Origin: Mesorhizobium comanense
GTDB lineage: Bacteria > Pseudomonadota > Alphaproteobacteria > Rhizobiales > Rhizobiaceae
DNA length: 64,000 nucleotides
Direction: 5' to 3'
Assembly: GCF_005503535.1 (NCBI RefSeq)
Contig: NZ_SCNN01000008.1
Coordinates: forward strand, 124,001-188,000
The position numbers and the translations under genes are program-made. Below the pieces are notes generated by a model. It was not told the DNA's origin. It saw nothing but the letters and a program-made list of their open reading frames with translations, and ran no database searches. How positions within the stretch are numbered: position 1 is the first letter of the stretch; the number at the start of each line of letters is the position of its first letter. This document shows positions 54,669 through 63,985 of the stretch, in pieces.

Positions 54669-56318
54669 TTACCGCGTCAGCCGCTTGTGCGTCATGCGGT
54701 GCGGGGCGGCCGCTTCGGCGCCCAGGCGCCGCAGCTTGTCCTTCTCGTATTCCTCGAAATTGCCCTCGAACCATTCGACATGCGCGTCGCCTTCGAAGGC
54801 CAGCATGTGAGTGGCCATGCGGTCGAGGAACATGCGGTCGTGGCTGATGATGACGGCGCAACCGGCATAGGCTTCCAGAGCGTCTTCGAGCGCGCCCAGC
54901 GTTTCGGTGTCGAGGTCGTTGGTCGGTTCGTCGAGCAGCAGCACGTTGCCGCCATTCTTCAGCATCTTGGCCAGATGCACGCGGTTGCGCTGGCCACCCG
55001 AAAGGTTGCCGACCTTCTGCTGCTGGTCGCCGCCCCGGAAGTTGAAGGACGAGCAATAGGCGCGGCTGTTGATTTCATGCTTGCCGAGCTTGATGATTTC
55101 GGCGCCGCCCGAGATTTCTTCCCACACGGTCTTGTTCCCATCCAGCGCGTCGCGGCTCTGGTCGACATAGCCGAGCTTGACCGTCTCGCCGATGCGCACC
55201 GAGCCCGCATCGGGCTTCTCCTGGCCGGTGAAGGTCTTGAACAGCGTCGTCTTGCCGGCGCCGTTCGGGCCGATGACGCCGACGATGCCGCCCGGCGGCA
55301 GGCGGAATGAAAGGTTCTCGATCAGCAACTCGTCGCCAAAGCCCTTGTTGAGGCCCTCGACCTCGATGACGACATTGCCGAGCCGCTCGCTCGACGGAAT
55401 GACGATCTGCGTGTCGGTCGGCTTGCGGTTCTGCGACTGCTCGACCAGTTCCTCATAGGCCTTGATGCGAGCCTTGGATTTGGTCTGGCGCGCCTTGGGC
55501 GAGGACTGGATCCACTCGCGCTCGCGCCAGATCGATTTCTGGCGGGCGTCGTCCTCGCGGCCTTCCTGGATCAGGCGCTTGGCCTTGGCATCGAGATATC
55601 TGGTGTAGTTGCCCTCGTAGGGAATGCCGCGGCCGCGGTCGAGTTCGAGAATCCAGCCGGTGACATTGTCGAGGAAGTAGCGGTCGTGGGTGATGATCAG
55701 CACCGAGCCCGGATAGTCGCGCAGGTGCTTTTCCAGCCACGCCGTGGTCTCGGCGTCGAGATGGTTGGTCGGTTCGTCGAGCAGCAGCAGGTCCGGCTGA
55801 CGCAGCAGAAGCTGGCAAAGCGCCACACGGCGACGCTCACCGCCCGACAGGTTGGTCACTTCCGAATCGCCCGGCGGACACTGCAGCGCATCCATGGCCA
55901 TCTCGACCTGCTGCTCGAGATCCCACAGGTTCAGCCTGTCCATCTCGTCCTGGAGCTTGCCGGATTCATCGGCCGTCTCGTCGGAATAGTTCATCATCAG
56001 CTCGTTGTAGCGCTCGATGATGGCCGTCTTCCGGGCGACGCCTTCCATGACGTTTTCCATCACGGTCTTCTCGGGGTCGAGATGCGGCTCCTGCGGTAGG
56101 TAGCCGACGGTGGCGCCCTCGGCGAGCCACGCCTCGCCCTGGAACTCCTTGTCGAGCCCGGCCATGATGCGCAGGATGGTCGACTTACCCGAACCGTTGG
56201 GGCCCAGAATGCCGATCTTGGCATCGGGATAGAAGGACAGATGAACGTTATCGAGCACCTTCTTGGTGCCATAGGCCTTCGAGAGGCCTGACATATGATA
56301 GATGAACTGGCGTGCCAC
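54669..56318 (-). CDS. ettA: Energy-dependent translational throttle ATPase EttA
   Basis: EttA is an ABC-F protein that binds the ribosomal E site and gates the first elongation step according to ATP/ADP. The 549-residue product has two ABC domains. The first has [12 protein letters not shown], signature [16 protein letters not shown] and Walker [13 protein letters not shown]. The second has [27 protein letters not shown] and [13 protein letters not shown] charged linker and arm ([24 protein letters not shown]) lies between. The start is a GTG at 56318 giving [16 protein letters not shown], the usual EttA N terminus. Confidence 0.96.
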   Translation of the reverse strand: MARQFIYHMSGLSKAYGTKKVLDNVHLSFYPDAKIGILGPNGSGKSTILRIMAGLDKEFQGEAWLAEGATVGYLPQEPHLDPEKTVMENVMEGVARKTAIIERYNELMMNYSDETADESGKLQDEMDRLNLWDLEQQVEMAMDALQCPPGDSEVTNLSGGERRRVALCQLLLRQPDLLLLDEPTNHLDAETTAWLEKHLRDYPGSVLIITHDRYFLDNVTGWILELDRGRGIPYEGNYTRYLDAKAKRLIQEGREDDARQKSIWREREWIQSSPKARQTKSKARIKAYEELVEQSQNRKPTDTQIVIPSSERLGNVVIEVEGLNKGFGDELLIENLSFRLPPGGIVGVIGPNGAGKTTLFKTFTGQEKPDAGSVRIGETVKLGYVDQSRDALDGNKTVWEEISGGAEIIKLGKHEINSRAYCSSFNFRGGDQQQKVGNLSGGQRNRVHLAKMLKNGGNVLLLDEPTNDLDTETLGALEDALEAYAGCAVIISHDRMFLDRMATHMLAFEGDAHVEWFEGNFEEYEKDKLRRLGAEAAAPHRMTHKRLTR

Positions 56319-56575
56319 GCGCGCTTTCCCTGAAAAACTGACTGGATTTGCCGATTTGAATGAGGTTGGCCGCTATGTAGGCGATGCGGCGGCGAACGGC
56401 AATCGCTTTTGCCGGATCCGGATGGCCACACGGACATGTGTGCGGGAGCCGCTGAAGTTTTCCACCGCCTTCCGGCCGGCTGAAATCTCTGGTTAACCCT
56501 TGCGCGTCAAAACAGGATCGGGGTGGAATCGCCGGCTTGCCGCGATTTCTGGCGCGAGAGAATGGATCGACGGCA

Positions 56576-57862
56576 GTGTTGAACAGTGTCCTGCTCCTTG
56601 CCGAAGCGGTCGTCTACTTCAGCGTCATGGTCACGCTTTTCCGTTTCCGCAAGCGCATCGGCCTCGGCGTCTTCGTCTGCGCGCTCGGCGTCATGCATTT
56701 CCTCGAGACCTATCTCGCCAGCGTCTTCTACGTCGCCTTGCCGTTCGGCATGGTCTCGCCAGGCTCGGCGGTGATGTTTTCAGGCAAGCTGGTGATGCTG
56801 CTCCTGCTCTACATCAAGGAGGACGCCGCGACCGTGCGCCAGCCGATCTATGGCCTGCTGCTCGGCAATGCGCTGATGATCGGCCTGGTGCTCCTGCTGC
56901 GCATGCATGCCATCGCACCGCTCCCCGACGGCAGGTCGCCCGACATCGGCTTCATCGACGAGATGGGCTGGCTCATGGTGTGGGGCACGACACTGCTGTT
57001 CGTCGACGCCATCCTGATCATCCTGCTCTACGAAAAACTCGGCCGGTATCTTCGTCAGGCGCAATTCGCGCGCGTCCTGATTTGCGTCGCCTGCGTGCTC
57101 ACCTTCGATCAGGCCGGCTTCTTCACCGCGCTGCACTTCGTCGCCGGCGCGCCGATCGCCGTGTTCTTCGGCGGCTGGTTCGCCAAGATGGCTGCGGCAC
57201 TCGCCTTCAGTGCCATGCTGGTCGCCTATCTCAAATGGTTCGAGGCCCGCGACATCCAGGTGCCCCGTGGCCTGACCGACATTTTCGAGACGCTGACTTA
57301 TCGGGAACGCTATGAAGCGCTGGTCGAGCATGTCGGGCGTGACGGCCTGACCGGCCTGCTGCATCGCGGCCGCTTCGACAGCGACGGCGAGGCCGCGGTC
57401 CAGGCCAGCCTGCGCACGGCCAGGCCGCTCAGCCTGCTGATCGTCGACGTCGACCATTTCAAGTCGATAAACGACCGTTTCGGCCATGCCGAGGGCGACA
57501 AGGTCCTGAAGGCGGTCGCGTCCGTGCTTGGCGAAGCGGCGAGCGCGCAGGACCAGGTGTTCAGGATCGGCGGCGAGGAGTTCGCCATCCTGAGTTCACG
57601 CCCGCATTCGGTCGCCAGGCTGTTTGGCGAAAGCATCCGCCATGCGGTCAAGGCCTCGGCAGCCACCAGCCGCTTCGGCGTTACCGTCAGTGCCGGCGTT
57701 TCCACCGTCAGCGAGACGACGCATTGCCTGGCCGACCTGTTCGCACTTGCCGACCAACGTCTCTACAAGGCCAAGTCGAGCGGGCGCGACCGCGTTGTCG
57801 GCGAACCGGGCGGCAGCGAGCACGAAGCCGCCATCTCCTGGACAAAACCGGCGCAAATCTAG
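56576..57862 (+). CDS. Diguanylate cyclase with N-terminal membrane domain
   Basis: The protein has about seven hydrophobic segments in its first 230 residues (sensor of unknown type) and a C-terminal GGDEF domain with the active-site motif IGGEEFAIL and the substrate region DHFKSINDRFGHAEGDKVLKAV. It should synthesise cyclic di-GMP at the membrane. The inhibitory I-site RxxD is absent: the equivalent position reads SAQD. The start is uncertain: GTG at 56576 is chosen (GGA 8 nt upstream), but a TTG at 56537 is also in frame. It is divergent from ettA. Confidence 0.88.
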   Translation: MLNSVLLLAEAVVYFSVMVTLFRFRKRIGLGVFVCALGVMHFLETYLASVFYVALPFGMVSPGSAVMFSGKLVMLLLLYIKEDAATVRQPIYGLLLGNALMIGLVLLLRMHAIAPLPDGRSPDIGFIDEMGWLMVWGTTLLFVDAILIILLYEKLGRYLRQAQFARVLICVACVLTFDQAGFFTALHFVAGAPIAVFFGGWFAKMAAALAFSAMLVAYLKWFEARDIQVPRGLTDIFETLTYRERYEALVEHVGRDGLTGLLHRGRFDSDGEAAVQASLRTARPLSLLIVDVDHFKSINDRFGHAEGDKVLKAVASVLGEAASAQDQVFRIGGEEFAILSSRPHSVARLFGESIRHAVKASAATSRFGVTVSAGVSTVSETTHCLADLFALADQRLYKAKSSGRDRVVGEPGGSEHEAAISWTKPAQI

Positions 57863-57884
57863 CGCAACTCAGGCCGGAAATAGT

Positions 57885-58496
57885 CTAGCCCTGCCGCTGC
57901 CTGACTATACCGGTGGCCGTGGATACCGCCATCAGCGCGATCGCCAGCCATTTCAGCGCCGTGATGATCGGACCGGCCTGGATGTCGTAGGCGATGAACA
58001 GCAGGATGCCAGGCACCAGCAGGCCGCACATGATCAGCATGATGCGGTTGATCTGCCACGACACTTTCGCGGCCAGGGCTTCGTCGCCTTCGGCCGGAAC
58101 CAACGCGGCACGCAATGTCTTGCCTCCGACCAGCATCGCCGCGAGGCGCATCGAAACCGGCAGGCCGAGGCCGATGATGAGAAAGGCGCAGGCGGCCAGC
58201 AAAAGCGAGAACTTCAACGCGCTGGTTTGCGCCGGTATGGGAAACAGCAATGTCGCCAGCGGCAGGAACACGCCGGCAATGCCCAGGGCGGCAATGGCGA
58301 TGAAGATCACGGCATTGACCATGGTGAACAACTGGTAGGTGCCGGCGCCGATCGGCTCGGAGAGCGTGCGCATCCGCGCCCACTCGGCCTCGCTATAGGA
58401 GAAGCCCGGCCATTCCATGCGGGCATCGTTGATCGAAACCATGCCCTTGGCCCAGAATGCCAGCCGCGCCAGCGCACCGCCCGTGACGCCACTCAT
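57885..58496 (-). CDS. Membrane protein of unknown function
   Basis: The 203-residue product has a soluble N-terminal part of about 50 residues and four hydrophobic segments (LFTMVNAVIFIAIAALGIAG; FSLLLAACAFLIIGLGLP; IMLIMCGLLVPGILLFIAY; ALKWLAIALMAVSTATG). No known domain is visible. The C terminus is basic. It is convergent with the diguanylate cyclase gene and shares strand with the RNase T2 gene 88 nt upstream, so it could be co-transcribed with it. Confidence 0.75.
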   Translation of the reverse strand: MSGVTGGALARLAFWAKGMVSINDARMEWPGFSYSEAEWARMRTLSEPIGAGTYQLFTMVNAVIFIAIAALGIAGVFLPLATLLFPIPAQTSALKFSLLLAACAFLIIGLGLPVSMRLAAMLVGGKTLRAALVPAEGDEALAAKVSWQINRIMLIMCGLLVPGILLFIAYDIQAGPIITALKWLAIALMAVSTATGIVRQRQG

Positions 58497-58584
58497 TGCA
58501 ACCCCCGTCCAATGAAGTCAGGTCAGCATAGCCCGTTTCAGGCAAGTGGGACAGTCGCGCCGCGCCTCGCTACGGCTATCGTGC

Positions 58585-59592
58585 CTATTGGAACCCGATC
58601 GGATCGACCACGCCCACCGGGCAACCGGCCTTGTTGGTCGGGACCGAGGCCAGCATCAGATCCTTCAGCGCGCTGTTCGGGCCGATCGGACCGGCGAGGC
58701 CGAGGGTCAGTTCGCCGATCATGCGGCGCCCGCTCGACGGATCGATGAGGCAGGAGACGCGCACCCGGTCTCCCGCGCCGGCGCCGAAGGCCTGGTCGAA
58801 GGCGCCGCGAATCTGGTCGGCCGTCAGCTTGGCGCCGATGTTCTTTGCGAAGAGATCGCGCACCGGCGAGCCGTTCACCTGGCGCATCAGGTTGAGCGCT
58901 TCGGAGAAGTACTCCTGCTGACCCTTGCCGTAGCAGGTGCCGTGCTTGATCCACTCATGCCGCTCGAGCTTCGAGGCCGTGCCGGGCATCACCTTGTCGA
59001 GTTCGGCGCGGGTGCCGGCGTCGAGGTTGACCGGCGGCAAATCCTGCCAGTGGGCCGGGTTGTCGTTGGCCTTGTCGCCGGCCGAAACCTGGCAATAGAA
59101 ATTGCCGTTCGGCTGCGGCCACAGGCCGTGCAAGGTGAAATTGGTGGCGTCGAATTCGTTCGGATTCTGCGCCCTGCATTCCGGCTTGTTCGACTTGGTC
59201 TCGCAGAACGCCGGCTGCCAGCTCAACGCGAACACATATTCGGGTTTTCCCGAAGGTGCCGGCTTGCCTTGCCCATCGGGCGCGGCCGGTGCCGCGGCGG
59301 CGCTGGCGCCTGACAGATGCCCGCAACTGACCTTGACCCAGCGGCGTTCCGGATCGGCGCCCGGCACCAGGATAAGATAGTGCGTCGGCACGTCCTTGTT
59401 GCCCGCCAGAAGCTGGTAGCTCTGCCCGGCGTCGGTCGAGACGTTGCCGGGGTTCTTTCCGTTCTTGATCGCCTGCGTCGCCGGACAGGATGCATCGGCG
59501 ACGAAACTGCCGCTCATCTTGACCTCGGCATGTGCGACCCCTGCCAGCGATGCCGCCAGACCTGCCAATCCAAAAACAGAAGCAATGCGCAT
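58585..59592 (-). CDS. Secreted ribonuclease T2
   Basis: RNase T2 enzymes cleave RNA through 2',3'-cyclic phosphates in periplasm or medium. The 335-residue product has a signal peptide (ending VAHA, residue 22), a region of about 95 residues without clear family match, and a T2 domain from about residue 118. Catalytic segments CAS I (FTLHGLWPQ, His155) and CAS II (HEWIKHGTCYG, His212, Glu213, His217) are intact, and eight or more cysteines fit disulfide bonding. The ATG at 59592 is selected because it starts the signal peptide. Confidence 0.92.
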   Translation of the reverse strand: MRIASVFGLAGLAASLAGVAHAEVKMSGSFVADASCPATQAIKNGKNPGNVSTDAGQSYQLLAGNKDVPTHYLILVPGADPERRWVKVSCGHLSGASAAAAPAAPDGQGKPAPSGKPEYVFALSWQPAFCETKSNKPECRAQNPNEFDATNFTLHGLWPQPNGNFYCQVSAGDKANDNPAHWQDLPPVNLDAGTRAELDKVMPGTASKLERHEWIKHGTCYGKGQQEYFSEALNLMRQVNGSPVRDLFAKNIGAKLTADQIRGAFDQAFGAGAGDRVRVSCLIDPSSGRRMIGELTLGLAGPIGPNSALKDLMLASVPTNKAGCPVGVVDPIGFQ

Positions 59593-59778
59593 TAAAAATC
59601 CCCGCTGAATAAAGTGGGCGACAGACTGCCGCTGTCTCCATGTCAGAATTGCGATATTTTGTTGAACAAAGGCAAGAAACATCGTCGAGGCAAACGAAGC
59701 GCAATGGATTGACGCAAAACGGGCGGCAGCGCAAACAAAGCCTACAACAAGAAAATCAGAAGATGGGAGACGAGCGGC

Positions 59779-60711
59779 ATGTCATTCAGCCAGCAGCGCC
59801 TGATCCGCTCGCCGACCGGCGCCGACCTCAACCTGTTCGTCAGAACGGCCGAGGCCGGTCAACGGGCGGTCATCCAGATCAACCACGGCCTGGCGGAACA
59901 CGCCGCGCGCTATGATCGCTTCGCCGACTTCCTGGCCGCGCGCGGTTTTCATGTCTATGTCCACGACCATCGGGGTCATGGCGGCACCAGGGCGCCCGAC
60001 GCTCCGCTTGGCAGGTTCGCCGACAAGGACGGCCCCGCCAGGGTCATCGCCGACGTCGATGCCGTCCACGACCTGATCGCCGGCGAACATCCGGGCCTGC
60101 CTGTCATCCTGTTCGGCCATTCCATGGGCGCATCCGTGGCGCTCAACTACCTTTTGCGCCACGCGCCCCGTATCCATGCCGCCGCCATCTGGAACGGCAA
60201 TTTTTCGCAAGGCCTGCTTGGCCAGGTGGCCTTGGGCATCCTTGGTTGGGAACGCATGCGGCTGGGGTCGGATGTCCCCTCGCGCCTGCTGCCGAAGCTG
60301 ACCTTCCAGGCCTGGGGCAAGGCTGTGCCCAACCACCGCACTTTGTTCGACTGGCTGTCGCGCGACGAGGCGGAGGTGGCGAAATACATCGCCGACCCGC
60401 TGTGCGGCTGGGACGCCTCCATCTCGATGTGGCGCGATGTGGTCTCGATGGCGCTGAACGGCGGCCGGGATGCCGCCTTCGCCAATGTCCGCCGCGACCT
60501 CCCGGTGGCCATCGTCGGCGGTGAGAAGGACCCCGCCTCGGACTATGGCAAGGGCATCGACCATCTCGCCCGGAGGATGCGCGCGATGGGCTTTTCGAAT
60601 CTCGTTTCAAAGGTTTACGCCGACACCCGCCACGAAAGCCTGAACGAAGTGAACCGGGACGTCATCATGGCTGATTTCGCCGCCTGGGCGGACACTGTGC
60701 TGAAATCCTGA
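59779..60711 (+). CDS. Alpha/beta hydrolase, monoacylglycerol lipase-like
   Basis: The 310-residue protein has the Hydrolase_4 (serine aminopeptidase S33/MGL) pattern: INHGLAEHAARYDRFADFLAARGFHVYVHDHRGHGGT in residues 35-70 with the oxyanion region HG, and the nucleophile Ser115 in LFGHSMGAS. A late Asp (GGEKDPASDYG) and His (DTRHESLNEVNRD) complete the triad. Such enzymes act on monoacylglycerols or lysophospholipids; the exact substrate is not deducible. GGGAG lies 9 nt before the ATG. It is divergent from the RNase T2 gene. Confidence 0.9.
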   Translation: MSFSQQRLIRSPTGADLNLFVRTAEAGQRAVIQINHGLAEHAARYDRFADFLAARGFHVYVHDHRGHGGTRAPDAPLGRFADKDGPARVIADVDAVHDLIAGEHPGLPVILFGHSMGASVALNYLLRHAPRIHAAAIWNGNFSQGLLGQVALGILGWERMRLGSDVPSRLLPKLTFQAWGKAVPNHRTLFDWLSRDEAEVAKYIADPLCGWDASISMWRDVVSMALNGGRDAAFANVRRDLPVAIVGGEKDPASDYGKGIDHLARRMRAMGFSNLVSKVYADTRHESLNEVNRDVIMADFAAWADTVLKS

Positions 60712-60804
60712 GTCTGCGCATCCGGCGCGTGGCCCATTGCAAGGGCCGTGACAGTCGCGGCCGGGCTTGATAGAGCCTCACCTTTCAATCAACCACGGTG
60801 ATCC

Positions 60805-61980
60805 ATGGCTGAACCCCCGCTGAAAGGCGTCCGCGTCATCGAACTCGCCCGCATCCTTGCCGGGCCGTGGGCCGGGCAGTTGCTCGCCGATCTCGGCGCC
60901 GATGTCATCAAGGTCGAGAGCCCCGATGGCGGCGACGATACCCGCAAATGGGGTCCGCCTTTCGTCACGAGCCATGACGGCGAAAACCTGTCGGCCGCCT
61001 ACTACCATTCCTGCAATCGCGGCAAACGCTCCATCGCCATCGATTTCTCCACGCAGGAGGGCGCCGAAACCGTGCGCCGGCTGGTCGCGACGGCGGATGT
61101 GCTGATCGAGAACTTCAAGCTTGGCGGCCTGAAGAAATACGGGCTCGATTACGCCAGCCTGCGCGAGATCAATCCGCGCCTCGTCTATTGCTCGATCACC
61201 GGCTTCGGCCAGGACGGGCCGTATGCGCCGCGCGCGGGCTATGATTTCATCATCCAGGCGATGGCCGGCATGATGTCGATCACCGGCGAGCCCGGCCGCG
61301 AGCCGCAGAAGGCCGGCGTCGCCATATCAGACATTTTCACCGGCCTCTATTCGGTCATCGCCATCCAGGCGGCACTTCGCCATGCTGGCCAGACCGGCGA
61401 AGGCCAGCACATCGACATGGCGCTGTTCGATACCCAGATATCGGCGCTCGGCAACCAGAACCTCAACTACCTCGTCTCCGGCAAGCCGCCCGTGCAGATG
61501 GGCAACGCCCACATGAACATCGCGCCCTACGAGGTGCTGCCGGTCCAAGATGGCCACATCATCCTGGCGGTCGGCAATGACGGCCAGTTCACCAAATTCT
61601 GCGGCGCCGTCGGGCTGGACGAGCTGCCCGCCAATCCCGATTTCGCCACCAATCCCGCCCGCGTCGCCAACCGGGCGGACCTTCGCGCCCGCATCATCGA
61701 AGCGCTGAAGACCAGGGATCGCGACCCGCTGCTGGCCAAGCTCGAGGCCGCCGGCGTGCCGGCCAGCCCGATCAACAATATCGGCCAGATGTTCGCCGAC
61801 CCGCAGACGGTCGCGCGCGGCATGCGGCTCGACCTCGATGACGGCCATGGCAACCGCCTGCCCTCGGTGCGCGCGCCGATGGTCATGTCAGGCACGCCGC
61901 TCGTCTATGAGCGCCCCTCGCCGCGCCTTGGCGAGCACACGCAGGAAATCCTTGCCGAACTGGAGAAAGCTGGAAAATGA
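60805..61980 (+). CDS. CaiB/BaiF family CoA transferase
   Basis: Type III CoA transferases move CoA between carboxylic acids through an aspartyl-CoA intermediate. The 391-residue product has GVRVIELARILAGPWAGQLLADLGADVIKVE at the N terminus, YYHSCNRGKRSIAIDF, the region RLVYCSITGFGQDGPYAPRAGYDFIIQAM with the conserved acid, and DMALFDTQISALGNQNLNYL. It overlaps the TPP-enzyme gene by ATGA, so the two form an operon. Pairing with a thiamine enzyme recalls formyl-CoA transferase and oxalyl-CoA decarboxylase, but the second protein lacks clear support for that role. Confidence 0.9.
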   Translation: MAEPPLKGVRVIELARILAGPWAGQLLADLGADVIKVESPDGGDDTRKWGPPFVTSHDGENLSAAYYHSCNRGKRSIAIDFSTQEGAETVRRLVATADVLIENFKLGGLKKYGLDYASLREINPRLVYCSITGFGQDGPYAPRAGYDFIIQAMAGMMSITGEPGREPQKAGVAISDIFTGLYSVIAIQAALRHAGQTGEGQHIDMALFDTQISALGNQNLNYLVSGKPPVQMGNAHMNIAPYEVLPVQDGHIILAVGNDGQFTKFCGAVGLDELPANPDFATNPARVANRADLRARIIEALKTRDRDPLLAKLEAAGVPASPINNIGQMFADPQTVARGMRLDLDDGHGNRLPSVRAPMVMSGTPLVYERPSPRLGEHTQEILAELEKAGK

Positions 61981-63626
61981 AGACCGGCGGACAATTGATT
62001 GTCGACGCGCTCGAAGCCAACGGCACCGATCGCATTTTCTGCGTGCCGGGCGAGTCCTATCTCGCCGTGCTCGACGCGCTGCATGACTCCTCGATCCGCA
62101 CCATCGTCTGCCGCCAGGAAGGCGGTGCCGCCATGATGGCGGACTGCCAGGGTCGGCTGACCGGCAAGCCCGGCATCTGCTTCGTCACCCGTGGCCCCGG
62201 CGCCACCAACGCATCCGCCGGCGTCCACATCGCCATGCAGGATTCGGTGCCGATGATCCTGTTCATCGGCCAAGTCGCCAGCCACGCCAAGGAACGCGAA
62301 GCCTTCCAGGAAGTCGACTACGTCAGGTTCTTCGGCGACATCGCCAAATGGGTGGTCGAGATCGACGACGCCTCGCGCATTCCGGAATTCGTCACCCGTG
62401 CCTTCGCCGTGGCAACCTCGGGCCGCCCCGGCCCGGTCGTCATCTCGCTGCCGGAGGACATGCTGACCAGCGAGGTCGAGGCACCGCAGGCGCTTCCGCA
62501 CACGCCGGTGGAGACCCGCCCCGGCGAGGCCGAGCTCGATGCGCTGGAAATGCTGCTCGCCAACGCCAAACGCCCCTTTGTCATTCTCGGCGGCACGCGC
62601 TGGGACGAGGAAGCCGTGACGGGGATGCAGGCCATATCGGAAGCCTGGTCGCTGCCCGTCGGCTGCTCGTTCCGCCGCCAGATGCTGTTTGACCATCTGC
62701 ACCAGAACTACGCCGGCGACGTCGGCATCGGCATCAACCCGAAGCTGGCGGCCGCGATCAAGCAAGCCGACGTCGTGCTGCTGATTGGCGGCCGCATGGG
62801 TGAGATGCCGTCGTCCGACTACACCTTGCTGAAGAGCCCCTACCCGGACCAGGCGCTGGTGCATGTCCACGCCGATTCCGGCGAACTTGGCCGGGTCTAC
62901 CGGCCAACGATCGCCATCAACGCTTCGCCTGCCGCCTTCGTCGAAGCGTTCGCGAAACGCAGGCCGGCCGCCACGCCCGCGTGGGCGCAGGAAGCGGCCA
63001 GATTGCATGCCGCCTATCTCGACTGGTCGACCCCGCCGCAAACCGGCCCCGGCGCGGTCCAGATGGGACCGATCATGACCTATCTGGAAAAGGTGCTGCC
63101 CGAAGACGCCATCCTGACCAATGGCGCCGGCAACTATGCCACCTGGGTCCACCGCTTCCACCGCTTCCGCCGCTTTGCCACGCAGGGAGCGCCGACCTCC
63201 GGCTCGATGGGCTACGGCACACCGGCCGCGGTCGCCGCCAAGGCGCTTTATCCCGACCGGACCGTGGTCGCCTTTGCCGGCGATGGCTGCTTCCTGATGA
63301 ACGGGCAGGAATTCGCCACCGCCGTGCAATACGACCTGCCGATCGTGGTGATCGTCGTCAACAACGGTATCTACGGCACCATCCGCATGCATCAGGAGCG
63401 CGAATATCCCGGCCGCGTCGTGGGCACCGATCTGAAGAACCCGGATTTTGCCGCGCTCGCCCGCGCTTATGGCGGCCATGGCGAGACGGTGGAAAAGACG
63501 GCGGATTTTGCGCCCGCTTTCGAGCGCGCGCGCGCCAGCGGCAAGCCCGCGATCATCGAAATCCGGCTCGATCCGGAAGCGATCACGCCGACCCGCACGA
63601 TGACGCAGATCCGCGACAAGGCCTGA
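61977..63626 (+). CDS. Thiamine pyrophosphate-dependent enzyme, acetolactate synthase-like
   Basis: The 549-residue protein has the three-domain TPP fold. The N-terminal domain carries Glu48 (TIVCRQEGGAAMMADCQGRL), the central domain FVILGGTRWDEEAVTGMQAI, and the C-terminal domain the metal-diphosphate motif AFAGDGCFLMNGQEFATAV (GDG...NN). It is related to the large subunit of acetolactate synthase but no small subunit or ilvC is near. A decarboxylase, ligase or oxalyl-CoA decarboxylase-like function is possible. Translational coupling to the CoA transferase suggests both act on one substrate. Confidence 0.88.
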   Translation: MKTGGQLIVDALEANGTDRIFCVPGESYLAVLDALHDSSIRTIVCRQEGGAAMMADCQGRLTGKPGICFVTRGPGATNASAGVHIAMQDSVPMILFIGQVASHAKEREAFQEVDYVRFFGDIAKWVVEIDDASRIPEFVTRAFAVATSGRPGPVVISLPEDMLTSEVEAPQALPHTPVETRPGEAELDALEMLLANAKRPFVILGGTRWDEEAVTGMQAISEAWSLPVGCSFRRQMLFDHLHQNYAGDVGIGINPKLAAAIKQADVVLLIGGRMGEMPSSDYTLLKSPYPDQALVHVHADSGELGRVYRPTIAINASPAAFVEAFAKRRPAATPAWAQEAARLHAAYLDWSTPPQTGPGAVQMGPIMTYLEKVLPEDAILTNGAGNYATWVHRFHRFRRFATQGAPTSGSMGYGTPAAVAAKALYPDRTVVAFAGDGCFLMNGQEFATAVQYDLPIVVIVVNNGIYGTIRMHQEREYPGRVVGTDLKNPDFAALARAYGGHGETVEKTADFAPAFERARASGKPAIIEIRLDPEAITPTRTMTQIRDKA

Positions 63627-63633
63627 AACAGTC

Positions 63634-63667
63634 AAAAAGAAAAAAACGGGGCTGCCCCTGCCCCGTT
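63634..63667 (-). terminator. Strong leftward rho-independent terminator
   Basis: On the minus strand AACGGGG pairs with CCCCGTT around a 9-nt loop, followed by a run of seven T, one C and five T. On the plus strand the same hairpin has no T-run, so it appears made for a transcript coming from the right. Confidence 0.75.
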
Positions 63668-63879
63668 GGGGTACTGGAGTTCTGGAGGCCGGCCCCGCGC
63701 GAAGCGAGGCCGGCTCCAACTGCTGGCCACGACCTGCCATTGGCAGGAAGGGCCCGTGAACCAGCAGGGTCTGCTTTGCCCGGCCGCCATCATTGCCCGG
63801 CATGTCTCCGAAGGCGACGGTCAGCCGCCGCGATCCATGATGCCCCGGCAAACTAGGCGTTCAGGCCTGTCGCCGCAGC

Positions 63880-63909
63880 GGACAAATAAGGACAATTGAG
63901 GACAATTGG
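63880..63909. repeat. Three 10-bp tandem repeats
   Basis: The unit GGACAATTGA is repeated three times with an exact 10-bp period starting at 63880, 63890 and 63900, with two or three changes in the first copy. One copy per helical turn suggests a protein-binding array. Confidence 0.55.
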
Positions 63910-63949
63910 CACCATAGCGGCGCGGAGCTGGGCGATCTGTCGCCCTACA

Positions 63950-63985
63950 GCCCTGCTCTCCGACATCGCCCTGCTCTCCTACATC
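63950..63985. repeat. Two tandem 18-bp repeats
   Basis: GCCCTGCTCTCCGACATC at 63950-63967 is followed directly by a copy with one change (G to T) at 63968-63985; a partial third copy starts at 63986. The length is a multiple of three, so it could encode repeated hexapeptides if the region continues into a gene beyond the window. Confidence 0.6.

Noticed and set aside
61905..63851. Long minus-strand open frame of about 650 codons opposite the TPP-enzyme gene
   Set aside because: It is a GC-rich antisense shadow: composition is His/Arg/Gly-rich, there is no domain, and the plus-strand enzyme has all catalytic motifs. It also reads through a terminator.
63853..63969. Minus-strand frame of about 38 codons at the right edge
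   Set aside because: An AGGAG-like element precedes the ATG, but the frame overlaps tandem repeats and shows no domain or signal, so support is too weak.
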